From: Lutimonas halocynthiae
GTDB taxonomy: Bacteria > Bacteroidota > Bacteroidia > Flavobacteriales > Flavobacteriaceae
Assembly (NCBI RefSeq): GCF_030409835.1
Contig: NZ_JAUFQO010000003.1
Coordinates: forward strand, 62,001-126,000
DNA: 64,000 bases
Direction of reading: 5' to 3'
Every line of letters starts with the position of its first letter. Within the stretch, counting starts at the first letter, position 1. This document shows, piece by piece, positions 1 to 9,945 of the stretch. The notes below the pieces were generated by a model. It saw only the letters and a program-made list of their open reading frames with translations, had not been told where the DNA came from and made no database searches. The position numbers and the translations under genes are program-made.

Positions 1-1
1 A

Positions 2-67
2 CAAATAGTTTTTAGCTTCCCCTTAGAATCTATCAAAGAAAAGGGCACAATGTCAATACCTCTTTGA
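2..67 (+). CDS. possible 3' end of a gene truncated by the window edge
   Basis: Plus-strand frame 2 is open from the first complete codon and ends at TGA 65-67, encoding about 21 residues that finish in the hydrophobic string FSFPLE followed by a short polar tail. It would converge on the minus-strand gene that ends at 103. The opposite strand is also open over part of this stretch, so coding is not certain. No function can be assigned from so little sequence. Confidence 0.22.
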   Translation, partial: QIVFSFPLESIKEKGTMSIPL

Positions 68-102
68 ATTAAAAAAAAATGTTCTTAACAAATTTGAATC
101 AA

Positions 103-2049
103 TTAAATCAAATTTACATCCGTAGCAATCTCAAGAAGAGCAGGGCCTTGGTGTTCAAATAATTGTTTCATTGCCTTATCTAGCTCCTCAATAGCTACTA
201 CCTTAATTCCTAAGGCTCCGCAACTATTGGCATATTCTGAAAAATCAGGATTTACCAGGTCAGTTGCCCATTTATCCCAACCTCCCGCGCGTTGTTCCTT
301 GCTGATTTTTCCTAGTTCACTATTATTAATGATAATGGTTTTTATTGGCATATTATATTTTACAGCTGTGGTTATTTCAGCCAAATATTGGCAAAACCCT
401 CCGTCTCCTGCAACAGCAATGATGGGTCTGTCATTCCCAACAGCAGCCCATGCACCCATAGAAGCAGGAAATGCAAATCCGATAGAACCCAGATATCCTG
501 ACATGAGAAAAGTATGTTTTTTACTTTCGAAGTAACGCCCAAAAGAATAGGCGTTATTACCGACATCTACACACATTACAGCGTTTTCAGGGGCGTATCT
601 GTTTAGGGCATCGAATACAGCAATTGAACTGAGACCTTGATGTCCATTTTCTCTCAATCGCTTTTGTTTTTCTTCTTTCCAAATACGCCATCTATTTGAA
701 ATTTCATTTCTCTGATCTATTTTGTTGCCAGAAATAGATTCTGTTTTTTCCGAAATCAACCCAACAGTTCTAGAAATCTCTCCGTAAACGGCAACATCTA
801 CTTTATGGAATTTACTCAATGCCATAGGGTCAAAATCAATTTGAATCGTAGGTTTTTTTGGCGTAATACCTGTATGATTAGAAAAGGAAGCGCCAATTAC
901 TAATAAGACGTCAGCCTCATTCATAAAATATGAAGCGATGGGAGTTCCACTCCTTCCCAGCACCCCACATCCTAATGGGTGGCTATCTGAGATTTGACCT
1001 TTTCCCTTAAAGGTTGTCATGACCGGGGCATTTATTTTTTCTGCTAATCCTATAATTTTATCCATGTGGAATCTGGCTCCATGACCAACAATAATAACTG
1101 GGCGTTTAGATGTAGTCAATAGCGAAACGGCTTCGTTTAAACTTTCTTCCGGGGGTGCAATGTCTAATGCTGTAATTCTTTGATGTGGCGTTTGGGCCTT
1201 TGCGCCATTTGCAGGAAGTACCTGCACTTGATCAGGGAATGTTAAATGAGAAACATCCCTATTCAAAATGGCATGTTTTACTGCTAAAGTCATTAATTCA
1301 CTGTGCCTGCTTTGATGTTCCACACGATGGTTAAAACCAGCTACTGATTCAAAGGCGCGTACTAAATCCACTTCTTGAAAATTGCCTGTTCCCACAACTT
1401 GCGTTGCCACCTGACCTGTTAAAGCTAAAATAGGTGCTCTGTCTACTTTAGCATCCCATAAGCCAGTAAACATATTGGTACTTCCAGGACCCGCTATACC
1501 AAAACAGGCGGCAGGTTTTCCGGTCAATTTTCCATAGGCAGCGGCTGCAAAGGCACCTGCTCCCTCATGCCGAATTCCAATAAACTTTAATTTCCCTTGA
1601 ACTTCTAATCTTCTAAACGCATCTGCTAATCCGAGGTTAGAATGTCCAACCATACCAAAAACCCTGTTTACACCCCAATTCACCATGGTCTCTGCCATGA
1701 CATCCGTTATTGTTTTTTCATGAGGTGGTTCTTCTTCTAAACCAACATACACTGCCTCTTCTTCTATTTTTAGATCATACTTTTGTAAGCCATCTCCAAA
1801 ACCATCAGAATCACCGCCGCATGGATTAAAGTCCCAGCCGTGCCAAGGGCAACGCAATAAACCATTTTCTATTGAACCTTCTCCTAAGGGGCCGCCCTGA
1901 TGTGGGCATTTATTTGTAATGGCATTGTATTTACCTTTGAAATGAGTAAGACAAACTTGGGTATGGCCCGCATTCACAGTCATTACCCTATTCTCTTGAA
2001 GCGCGTTTTTATTCTCTAATACTTTATGCCAAATTAATTGCTTACTCAT
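103..2049 (-). CDS. Rieske [2Fe-2S] domain fused to a thiamine-diphosphate enzyme of the pyruvate oxidase/acetolactate synthase family
   Basis: 648 residues. Residues 1-105 form a Rieske domain with cluster ligands Cys48, His50, Cys67 and His70 (CPH...CPWH). From about residue 112 the chain is a complete ThDP-dependent decarboxylase-like enzyme. It has the N-terminal Pyr domain with the conserved RHEGA Glu162, a central domain (about 300-430), and a C-terminal PP domain with GDGG at 548-551 and the downstream NN that bind ThDP and Mg. The enzyme part most resembles PoxB-type pyruvate:quinone oxidoreductase or acetolactate synthase; the substrate is not determinable. A plausible but unproven role is an oxidative 2-oxoacid decarboxylation in which the Rieske centre passes electrons on. 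It is the last gene of a minus-strand unit after the Dyp-type peroxidase (73 nt gap). No signal peptide, so probably cytoplasmic. Confidence 0.88.
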   Translation of the reverse strand: MSKQLIWHKVLENKNALQENRVMTVNAGHTQVCLTHFKGKYNAITNKCPHQGGPLGEGSIENGLLRCPWHGWDFNPCGGDSDGFGDGLQKYDLKIEEEAVYVGLEEEPPHEKTITDVMAETMVNWGVNRVFGMVGHSNLGLADAFRRLEVQGKLKFIGIRHEGAGAFAAAAYGKLTGKPAACFGIAGPGSTNMFTGLWDAKVDRAPILALTGQVATQVVGTGNFQEVDLVRAFESVAGFNHRVEHQSRHSELMTLAVKHAILNRDVSHLTFPDQVQVLPANGAKAQTPHQRITALDIAPPEESLNEAVSLLTTSKRPVIIVGHGARFHMDKIIGLAEKINAPVMTTFKGKGQISDSHPLGCGVLGRSGTPIASYFMNEADVLLVIGASFSNHTGITPKKPTIQIDFDPMALSKFHKVDVAVYGEISRTVGLISEKTESISGNKIDQRNEISNRWRIWKEEKQKRLRENGHQGLSSIAVFDALNRYAPENAVMCVDVGNNAYSFGRYFESKKHTFLMSGYLGSIGFAFPASMGAWAAVGNDRPIIAVAGDGGFCQYLAEITTAVKYNMPIKTIIINNSELGKISKEQRAGGWDKWATDLVNPDFSEYANSCGALGIKVVAIEELDKAMKQLFEHQGPALLEIATDVNLI

Positions 2050-2122
2050 TGCTCAAGTTTCTTTAAATGATTTGTTTAATCCCCAACAGAAGGATTAAGA
2101 TTCTATTGCTAATCAGCAACAG

Positions 2123-3016
2123 TTAGTTTGGAGTTAATATTTCCGATAGTTCCTTGCTTGAAGGAGCGAAATAATAAGCCCCTGATTCCGGTTTTGAAAA
2201 ATCCATAAGTCTATCGCTTATTCCATCATCTGAAAGGCCTAGCATGCTTTTTAACTGCACATCAAAACGCTGAATAGATTTTGAAAAACCTAAAAAGAAC
2301 AGACCATTGTCTTCGGTATTAGCAAAAGGAAAACTCCTTCTATAGATTTTCATAGCCTCACCATCTACTTTTAAATCCACACTACTTACATGCGAATTAT
2401 TGGGTTGAGCATCTCCTTCCAATTCGATACTATCTTCTTTTGTTCTTCCTATTATTTTTTCTTGCTCCTCTACTTTATGTTCGTGAAATGAAGTTAAATC
2501 ATGTGTCCATTTTTGGGTTAAAACAAAAGTTCCATTTTCATGTGTCTCCCCTAAAGGTATTAATACTTCAAGCTTTCTTTTATCACCTTTTGGATTTGCC
2601 GACCCATCAACGAATCCGGTAATATCTCTTGAGTCGTGATATCTAAACCCTTCCTGTTCAATATCAATTGTCAAAAAAGGATTGATCAATTTTTTACTAT
2701 GTAATACAAAATCAAAAATGACACTTTTAGAAAAACTATGCCCCCAAATAAAAATTTCCGATTGAGAACTGGGCATTTTAAGATGATTAATTCCAGTTAA
2801 GCTTTTAAAATCTTTGAAGCCATCAGGAACTTTAGACCCTATTTTTTCATATCCAGATTTACTAAATGATATGAGTACTTGAAGCTGGTCTGAATTCATT
2901 TCAAGAACCTTTATTAAACACTTTTTTAATTGATTGATATCTGCAGCTGATTTTATGCTGCATTCTAGAAAAACAGCACTTGTACTTCCTTCTGTAAAAA
3001 TTGCATTTTGTGGCAT
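2123..3016 (-). CDS. Dyp-type haem peroxidase
   Basis: 297 residues, normal for short (YfeX-like) dye-decolourising peroxidases. The family signature GFVDG lies at residues 134-138 with catalytic Asp137; His209 in NNSHVSS is the expected proximal haem ligand and Arg226 the expected distal arginine. No Tat or Sec signal is present, so it should act in the cytoplasm or inside a compartment. It lies 29 nt after the 91-residue zinc-ribbon gene and 73 nt before the Rieske-ThDP gene, all minus strand, suggesting joint transcription. The physiological substrate is unknown for most of this family; no encapsulin gene is in the window. Confidence 0.9.
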   Translation of the reverse strand: MPQNAIFTEGSTSAVFLECSIKSAADINQLKKCLIKVLEMNSDQLQVLISFSKSGYEKIGSKVPDGFKDFKSLTGINHLKMPSSQSEIFIWGHSFSKSVIFDFVLHSKKLINPFLTIDIEQEGFRYHDSRDITGFVDGSANPKGDKRKLEVLIPLGETHENGTFVLTQKWTHDLTSFHEHKVEEQEKIIGRTKEDSIELEGDAQPNNSHVSSVDLKVDGEAMKIYRRSFPFANTEDNGLFFLGFSKSIQRFDVQLKSMLGLSDDGISDRLMDFSKPESGAYYFAPSSKELSEILTPN

Positions 3017-3045
3017 AACTTTTCCTTTTATTAAATATCTATAAT

Positions 3046-3321
3046 CTATTCATGTTCATATTTAGTACTGCATTGTTTACACTCCCATTCTGTCCCTTTT
3101 TTTTGTAAATCAATTCCATACAAATACTGACTTGCCAGGGCTTGAATCCACCCTTTGTGTTCTTCAATATTATTAAGATCAATATCTTTTTTTCTAACGG
3201 CTTTATAAAACTCACCCCCATATTCTTGCCTTCCCCAGCAATTTGGGCAGTAGCCATGAGGAACTTCTTCTCTTTTTTTACCTTGTTTTATGTAATCGAT
3301 TAAATTTGATAATGCGCTCAT
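3046..3321 (-). CDS. small zinc-ribbon-like protein
   Basis: 91 residues with two CxxC pairs: CPNC near residue 24 and CKQC near residue 80, the usual layout of a four-Cys zinc ribbon interrupted by a helical insertion. An overlapping reading frame on the same strand (3039-3257) lacks this pattern and is a shadow. It is the first gene of the minus-strand unit leading into the Dyp peroxidase. I recognise it only as a conserved small protein of Bacteroidota; a metal-binding or redox accessory role is inference from the cysteines and neighbours. Confidence 0.75.
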   Translation of the reverse strand: MSALSNLIDYIKQGKKREEVPHGYCPNCWGRQEYGGEFYKAVRKKDIDLNNIEEHKGWIQALASQYLYGIDLQKKGTEWECKQCSTKYEHE

Positions 3322-3597
3322 AGTTGCATGCTTTTAATTAGTTAATTGGGTTTTCATTTTTGTATTGAAACAAATGCTTTAGGATAATCTTGAATAGTGC
3401 AGAAAATCACTGCTATTGCTAAAAATACAACTTCTTTTTTTATTTAAAACTTTATCAAAGGTTGCAATTTGAATAGATACTAGTTTGAGACAGCGTCCAG
3501 CCCAAAAATGATTAGAATCAATAGGCGTTTTGATTGAAGTCATTTGATGGGACTTATGTCTGAGGTAACTTTATAATTCAATTTTAAATTCAGTATT
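3322..3597. other. divergent intergenic region without a recognised gene
   Basis: The 276 nt separate the zinc-ribbon gene (minus) from the esterase gene (plus) and must hold both promoters. I found no TAnnTTTG box in either direction. The only structure is two weak inverted repeats: AATCAA/TTGATT at 3516-3535 and AAGTC/GACTT at 3537-3555. Confidence 0.4.
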
Positions 3598-4695
3598 ATG
3601 AAGAAGCCAATTTACCTTATCGCATTATTAGTTGCCATTCTAGGGTTTTGGTCCTGTGAGAATGACGATGATGACCCAGTTTTAGTTAGCAAACTAGAAG
3701 TTAAGGAGTTTACCAGTGAGGCCCTTTTGAATAACCCCATTGGTAATCCTGATGTAAGAAAAATGCAGGTCTATCTGCCTAAGGGATATGATCCAAGCAA
3801 TGCTAAGAAGTACCCGGTTGTTTATCTGCTGCATAGTTTGCCTTTTACAGAGGAATCATTTATTTCTCCGGAAACCTGGGATCCTTGGATTGGAGGAGCA
3901 AGTCCTTTTCAAACCTATCCAGATTTTCCTGAAAATGGATTTAAGAATTGGATTGATGGACTTATTGATTCAGGCCTCATTGATCCCATGATTATCGTTA
4001 TGCCTAACGCAGAGAGTATGTATGGATTTAGTTGGTATTCAAATTCCGAATTGAATGGTGGTTTTGAAGATTATATTGTCAATGATCTGGTCAGTTTTAT
4101 TGACAGTAATTACAGAACATTTGCGAATAAGGATGGAAGGGCAGTTATTGGTGTTTCACAAGGAGGTTATGGCGCAGTAAAAATTGGGATGCAACATCCT
4201 GATAAATTTGGTGTGATAGCGGGTCATAGTGGTATGTTATATCTTGACGGAATTCTGACATGGGGTCAGCTTCTTTTAGATGAGAATCCAGATGGTTTTG
4301 TAGGACCTCATCCAGATAAATTTTTAACAAGTGCAATGTATTCTATGAGTGCTGCCTGGTCGCCCAATATGAATAATCCGCCTTTTATGGTTGACCTCCC
4401 TTTTGCCTACCCCTCTGGTGCCATAATACCCACCGTCAGGGATAGAATGTTGAAACATGATGTATTTACTATGCTGGATACATATTTGGATAATATGAAA
4501 TCTTTAAATGGGATTTTTATTGATTGTGGAGAATTAGACGAACTAGGAATGACAGGTATTGTTAATGCCTTTTGCTTAAAGATGGATGCAATGGGAGTTG
4601 AGCATACTTATGAGACCTTCAATGGAGGACATTTTGATCAGTTGTATTCAAGGCTTGAGCGTTCCCTTACATTTGTTTCTGAGAAAATGAATTGA
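3598..4695 (+). CDS. lipoprotein esterase of the esterase D / alpha-beta hydrolase family
   Basis: 365 residues. An SPII signal ends in the lipobox LGFWSC (Cys20), followed by an Asp-rich tether that fits surface or outer-membrane anchoring. The body is a putative-esterase (EstD) fold with oxyanion segment VVYLLHS and nucleophile elbow GVSQGG with Ser187. The late acid and base are probably in CGELDELG and GGHFDQ. Family members hydrolyse carboxylic esters such as feruloyl or acyl esters; the substrate here is unknown. The gene stands alone, divergent from the zinc-ribbon unit and closed by two hairpins. Confidence 0.85.
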   Translation: MKKPIYLIALLVAILGFWSCENDDDDPVLVSKLEVKEFTSEALLNNPIGNPDVRKMQVYLPKGYDPSNAKKYPVVYLLHSLPFTEESFISPETWDPWIGGASPFQTYPDFPENGFKNWIDGLIDSGLIDPMIIVMPNAESMYGFSWYSNSELNGGFEDYIVNDLVSFIDSNYRTFANKDGRAVIGVSQGGYGAVKIGMQHPDKFGVIAGHSGMLYLDGILTWGQLLLDENPDGFVGPHPDKFLTSAMYSMSAAWSPNMNNPPFMVDLPFAYPSGAIIPTVRDRMLKHDVFTMLDTYLDNMKSLNGIFIDCGELDELGMTGIVNAFCLKMDAMGVEHTYETFNGGHFDQLYSRLERSLTFVSEKMN

Positions 4696-4696
4696 T

Positions 4697-4726
4697 AACT
4701 GCGAATTGATTGATTGAATCGCAGTT
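4697..4726 (+). terminator. stem-loop immediately after the esterase stop codon
   Basis: Perfect 8-bp arms AACTGCGA (4697-4704) and TCGCAGTT (4719-4726) with a 14-nt loop, overlapping the end of the esterase stop codon. No long T tract follows, so it may be a stabilising 3' hairpin and not the main terminator. Confidence 0.5.
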
Positions 4727-4732
4727 TTAAAG

Positions 4733-4766
4733 AAAAAGAGTTGCACTAAACTGTAACTCTTTTTTT
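4733..4766. terminator. bidirectional Rho-independent terminator
   Basis: A 13-bp stem (4733-4745 with 4752-4764, one G-T pair) flanked by A's on the left and seven T's on the right, with a 6-nt loop. It sits between convergent genes (esterase ending 4695, minus-strand gene ending 4778) and can serve both. Confidence 0.85.
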
Positions 4767-4777
4767 ATCAAATTTAA

Positions 4778-5302
4778 TCAATCCAATTTGAGCAAGTCGT
4801 CAAGAGAATCTAATGAAACTCGTTTTCTTAAGATTTTCATTTTTCTCTTAAAGTATTTTTTTTGAATTCTACTGCCGTTTTTCCGAAGTGAGGCCTTAAA
4901 ATTTTGAAATACTGCTATACTGTCTGAATCGGTTTTAGGGCTATAAGGGTTTACCTGAATGAGAAAACTACTAATAAATCGTTTCCATCCAAAAGCAGAA
5001 ATATCTTTAGATTGAAGTACTTGTTTCGTCTCTATTTTAAAAAAATTGAGTTGTAAACTAGTATCAAGCATTTCAATTTTTTCTAATTCTGAATCAGAAA
5101 AAAATTGACATAAGACATCCTTAATTTCCTCAAATGATTCTTTTTTTTTGGTAAATATGTATATCCCTCTGGAAGAATTGAAAACAAATGGTTTATAGGA
5201 TAAATGAGAAGTAATATGATTATTAATCATTTCTTGTTTTTGTCTATTCAAAAACAATGCCTGACAATTTAATCTTGGTTTTAAAACGATACTACAAATC
5301 AT
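4778..5302 (-). CDS. hypothetical protein with a basic C-terminus
   Basis: 174 residues, not recognised. No signal peptide or membrane segment. The middle is a mixed alpha/beta pattern, and residues of roughly 140-165 are rich in Lys and Arg (KKYFKRKMKILRKR), followed by an acidic tail. It lies 88 nt downstream of katG on the same strand, with a strong stem-loop between, so read-through from katG is possible. The opposite strand has no competing frame of this length. Confidence 0.6.
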   Translation of the reverse strand: MICSIVLKPRLNCQALFLNRQKQEMINNHITSHLSYKPFVFNSSRGIYIFTKKKESFEEIKDVLCQFFSDSELEKIEMLDTSLQLNFFKIETKQVLQSKDISAFGWKRFISSFLIQVNPYSPKTDSDSIAVFQNFKASLRKNGSRIQKKYFKRKMKILRKRVSLDSLDDLLKLD

Positions 5303-5337
5303 TTGTTAATTCATTAGTTACATCCCTCGAGTATTAA

Positions 5338-5377
5338 TTTGCCATGCATGCCTTATCGAATCAGCATGCATAGCAAA
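5338..5377. repeat. long imperfect inverted repeat downstream of katG
   Basis: Arms 5338-5351 and 5364-5377 pair at 13 of 14 positions around a 12-nt loop, with the core ATGCATGC/GCATGCAT. It lies 14 nt past the katG stop. On the katG (minus) strand no U tract follows the stem, so it is not a standard terminator. It could protect the katG mRNA 3' end or reduce expression of the 174-residue gene beyond it. Confidence 0.6.
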
Positions 5378-5390
5378 GTTTTTAACTAAA

Positions 5391-7607
<2,217 letters not shown>

Positions 7608-7690
7608 TTAGTGAACTTTAGCTAAAATTCATGTCAATTGGATTAGTTTTTATTGATGGTTGTATAAGTAAAAATGATTTGTCAATGTAA

Positions 7691-7708
7691 ACTACAGTAG
7701 ATTGTAGT
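7691..7708. promoter_or_regulatory. short palindrome upstream of katG, possible operator
   Basis: ACTACA (7691-7696) and TGTAGT (7703-7708) are perfect 6-bp arms around 6 nt. It lies 117 nt before the katG start, in the katG/doxX intergenic region, which otherwise shows no gene. A regulator site for katG is inference only. Confidence 0.3.
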
Positions 7709-7868
7709 GTTTTTGATAATTAAAGGTTTGAACTAAAAGCTTTTTTGTATAAGCTTCACGGACTTTTTCTATTGAATTAAGAGGATGGTTTAAGCGGCCT
7801 CAACACTTATTTTTCTTGAGAGGAATCACTTATTCAATTGAAACTGATCACTCCATTGATAAATTGAC

Positions 7869-7876
7869 TATATTTG
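7869..7876 (+). promoter_or_regulatory. -7 promoter element for the doxX-ohrR transcript
   Basis: TATATTTG matches the Bacteroidota -7 consensus TAnnTTTG exactly and lies 44 nt before the doxX start. No well-spaced TTTG -33 element is seen. The OhrR-type operator begins 1 nt downstream of the box. Confidence 0.6.
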
Positions 7877-7877
7877 C

Positions 7878-7905
7878 ATCGTGCACGATATAAGCGTGCA
7901 CGTTT
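7878..7905. promoter_or_regulatory. tandem palindromic operator, probably for OhrR
   Basis: Two copies of the palindrome CGTGCACG lie at 7880-7887 and 7895-7902, with centres 15 bp apart. The first is part of the perfect 12-bp palindrome ATCGTGCACGAT (7878-7889); the second has looser A/T flanks. They overlap the expected transcription start of the operon that encodes a MarR/OhrR regulator, the classic place for autorepression. Assignment to OhrR is inference. Confidence 0.65.
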
Positions 7906-7920
7906 TAAAAAAAATAGCAG

Positions 7921-8340
7921 ATGAAAACATCAAAAGTTCAAAATATTTTTAGAATTCTATTAGCAGTATTTATGATTTATGCTGGCATCAGTCATTTGAC
8001 TTTTAGCCGGATAGATTTTCAAGCACAGGTTCCTGACTGGTTGCCATTGAGTAAAGATCTTGTAGTGATACTCTCCGGAATAGTTGAGATAACGCTAGGG
8101 TTGGGCTTGGCCTTTTGGAAGAAAGAACGTATTCGATTTGGATGGGCATTGGCCATCTTTTTTATCTTGATTTTTCCGGGGAATATTTCACAATATTTGG
8201 AAGGTAAAGATGCATTTGGGGTTTTAGATTCTGACGGGGCACGTTTAAGAAGGTTGTTTTTTCAGCCAGTTCTGGTAGTGTGGGCTTTATGGTCATCAGG
8301 GGCGTGGCAAGATTGGAGGACTATTAAAACTAAAAAATAA
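7921..8340 (+). CDS. DoxX-family membrane protein
   Basis: 139 residues with four predicted membrane segments (about 10-30, 42-66, 78-97, 105-125), the DoxX fold. Family members sit in the inner membrane; several are linked to oxidative or thiol stress, but the biochemical role is poorly defined. It opens an operon with ohrR: its stop overlaps the ohrR start by one base (TAATG at 8338-8342). The position directly behind the tandem CGTGCACG operator suggests induction by organic peroxides. Confidence 0.8.
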   Translation: MKTSKVQNIFRILLAVFMIYAGISHLTFSRIDFQAQVPDWLPLSKDLVVILSGIVEITLGLGLAFWKKERIRFGWALAIFFILIFPGNISQYLEGKDAFGVLDSDGARLRRLFFQPVLVVWALWSSGAWQDWRTIKTKK

Positions 8341-8807
8341 TGAAAGAGGAAAAACTTTTATTGAGCAGTCAAATTTGCTTTCCAATCTATTCGGTTTCAC
8401 GTCTTTTAACCAAAGCCTATAAGCCACATCTTGAGGAACTAGGAATCACTTATCCTCAGTATTTGGTGCTTATGGTATTATGGGAGAATGATAAAGTATC
8501 GGTAAATCAAATTACTGAAAAACTCTTATTGAATACCAATACCATGTCTCCGTTATTAAAACGAATGGAAAAAATGGATCTAGTCAACCGTACTCGTTCC
8601 AAAGAAGATGAAAGAATTGTCATCGTAGCATTAACAGATAAAGGAAGGGAATTAAAGACGAAGGCGTTGCCAATTCCTGATAGACTATTTGATGAAATAG
8701 TGACAGATGAAATCGAAATCGATGACATGCTAAAATTAAAAGATACTCTTTGTGAATTGATAAGTGTTCTCACGGTTAAAAACGAAGCTTCTGTTCCATC
8801 AGAATGA
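8340..8807 (+). CDS. ohrR: MarR-family transcriptional repressor, OhrR type
   Basis: 155 residues with a winged-helix MarR domain. The N-terminal QICFPIYSVSR closely matches the OhrR peroxide-sensing segment, with Cys13 in the position of the reactive cysteine. YKPHLEELGITYPQYL and the later DERIV wing are also OhrR-like. A second cysteine (Cys138) near the C-terminus could allow disulphide formation. It should repress its own operon until Cys13 is oxidised by organic hydroperoxides. No ohr peroxidase gene is adjacent; the co-transcribed genes are DoxX and probably the nitroreductase. Confidence 0.88.
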   Translation: MKEEKLLLSSQICFPIYSVSRLLTKAYKPHLEELGITYPQYLVLMVLWENDKVSVNQITEKLLLNTNTMSPLLKRMEKMDLVNRTRSKEDERIVIVALTDKGRELKTKALPIPDRLFDEIVTDEIEIDDMLKLKDTLCELISVLTVKNEASVPSE

Positions 8808-8856
8808 TACAAAACGATAAAGAAAATAATAATATTAATAAACAGATTAGATATAT

Positions 8857-9489
8857 ATGGAATTACTAGATAAATTAAATTGGAGATATGCGGCAAAAGC
8901 CATGAATGGTAAAAAGGTGCCTCAGGAAAAAATAGATAATATAATTGAAGCCATTTCATTGTCACCAACTTCGAGTGGATTACAACCGTTTGAGATAATT
9001 GTGATCACGAATCAAGAACTAAAAGAAAAAATTCGACCTGTTTCTTGGAATCAATCTGTGATTACAGATTGCTCACATCTGATTGTTTTTGCAGCTTGGG
9101 ATACCTATACTGCAGAACGAATCAATAAAATGTTTGATTTGACCAATACCGTGAGAGGTTTTGAAAATGAAGGATGGGAGAATTACCGTAAAATGTTATT
9201 GGGCAGCTACCCTCAGAAGGATCCAGAAGTGAATTTTAACCATGCAGCCAAACAGGCTTATATTGCTTTTTCACAGGCCATTGCTGCCGCGGCATTTGAA
9301 GGAGTTGATAGCACGCCATTAGAAGGTTTTGACCCCGATGCATTGGATAAAATACTAGGTTTAAGAGAGAAAGGACTTAGAAGTTGTGTGATGCTTCCTT
9401 TAGGTTATAGAGATGATAAAAACGATTGGTTGGTCAATCTTACTAAGGTTCGCAAGAATAAAGAAGATTTGGTTACACTAATTGAATAA
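8857..9489 (+). CDS. nitroreductase-family NAD(P)H-dependent oxidoreductase
   Basis: 210 residues, typical of NfsB-like FMN oxidoreductases. The N-terminal NWRYAAKAMNG and the SPTSSGLQPFEI segment form the expected FMN pocket. These enzymes reduce nitroaromatics, quinones or other electrophiles with NAD(P)H. It starts 49 nt after ohrR on the same strand, with no terminator between, and is followed by a terminator at 9518, so it is probably the third gene of the OhrR-controlled unit. No signal peptide. Confidence 0.88.
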   Translation: MELLDKLNWRYAAKAMNGKKVPQEKIDNIIEAISLSPTSSGLQPFEIIVITNQELKEKIRPVSWNQSVITDCSHLIVFAAWDTYTAERINKMFDLTNTVRGFENEGWENYRKMLLGSYPQKDPEVNFNHAAKQAYIAFSQAIAAAAFEGVDSTPLEGFDPDALDKILGLREKGLRSCVMLPLGYRDDKNDWLVNLTKVRKNKEDLVTLIE

Positions 9490-9517
9490 AAAATCATTAT
9501 TTAATTACAGAAATAGC

Positions 9518-9545
9518 AAAGAGTCGCCTAAGAGCGGCTCTTTTT
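9518..9545 (+). terminator. Rho-independent terminator after the nitroreductase gene
   Basis: Stem AAAGAGTCGC (9518-9527) pairs with GCGGCTCTTT (9534-9543) through one G-T pair, with a 6-nt loop and a T run at 9541-9545. It closes the doxX-ohrR-nitroreductase transcript. Confidence 0.8.
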
Positions 9546-9604
9546 GATTTCAGAGATATGGAACAAGATTTAATCAGTCTATTAAAATTGAATTTGTTTT
9601 CAGA

Positions 9605-9943
9605 CTACATCTCTTTTAGCGCTTGATCTACGGTTGGTTTTACGTCTATAATGGTATTAAAACCCGAAACATGAAGAATGTCTTTAACAATTTCATTTGG
9701 ATGACAAAGGATCACCTTTCCAGACCGAGCCATCATTTGTTTTGCTGTGGCTAAAAATATTCTTAGTCCGGCACTACTTACATACCTGGTGTTTTCAAGG
9801 TCAATCGCCATCTTAGTAGCGCCTTTTTCTAAAGATTTATTAATCTCAACTTCCGCTTCAGGTGAAGTATTTGTGTCAAGCGTCCCATTTAAACCTATAA
9901 TGACAATATCATTTATTTCTTTCAATGTGATTTTTAAACTCAT
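9605..9943 (-). CDS. STAS-domain anti-sigma-factor antagonist (RsbV/SpoIIAA type)
   Basis: 112 residues, a single STAS domain. The phosphorylation site expected for RsbV/SpoIIAA proteins is in YVSSAGLR (about residues 58-65). Its start codon follows the stop of the large sensor gene by two bases (TAA-AG-ATG), so translation is very probably coupled. It is the natural substrate for both the PP2C phosphatase and the kinase domain of that sensor, forming a partner switch; the final target is not visible here. Confidence 0.92.
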   Translation of the reverse strand: MSLKITLKEINDIVIIGLNGTLDTNTSPEAEVEINKSLEKGATKMAIDLENTRYVSSAGLRIFLATAKQMMARSGKVILCHPNEIVKDILHVSGFNTIIDVKPTVDQALKEM

Positions 9944-9945
9944 CT

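Noticed and set aside
8507-8968. 153-residue minus-strand frame across ohrR and the nitroreductase start
   Set aside because: It lies antisense to two well-supported genes and shows no family motif.
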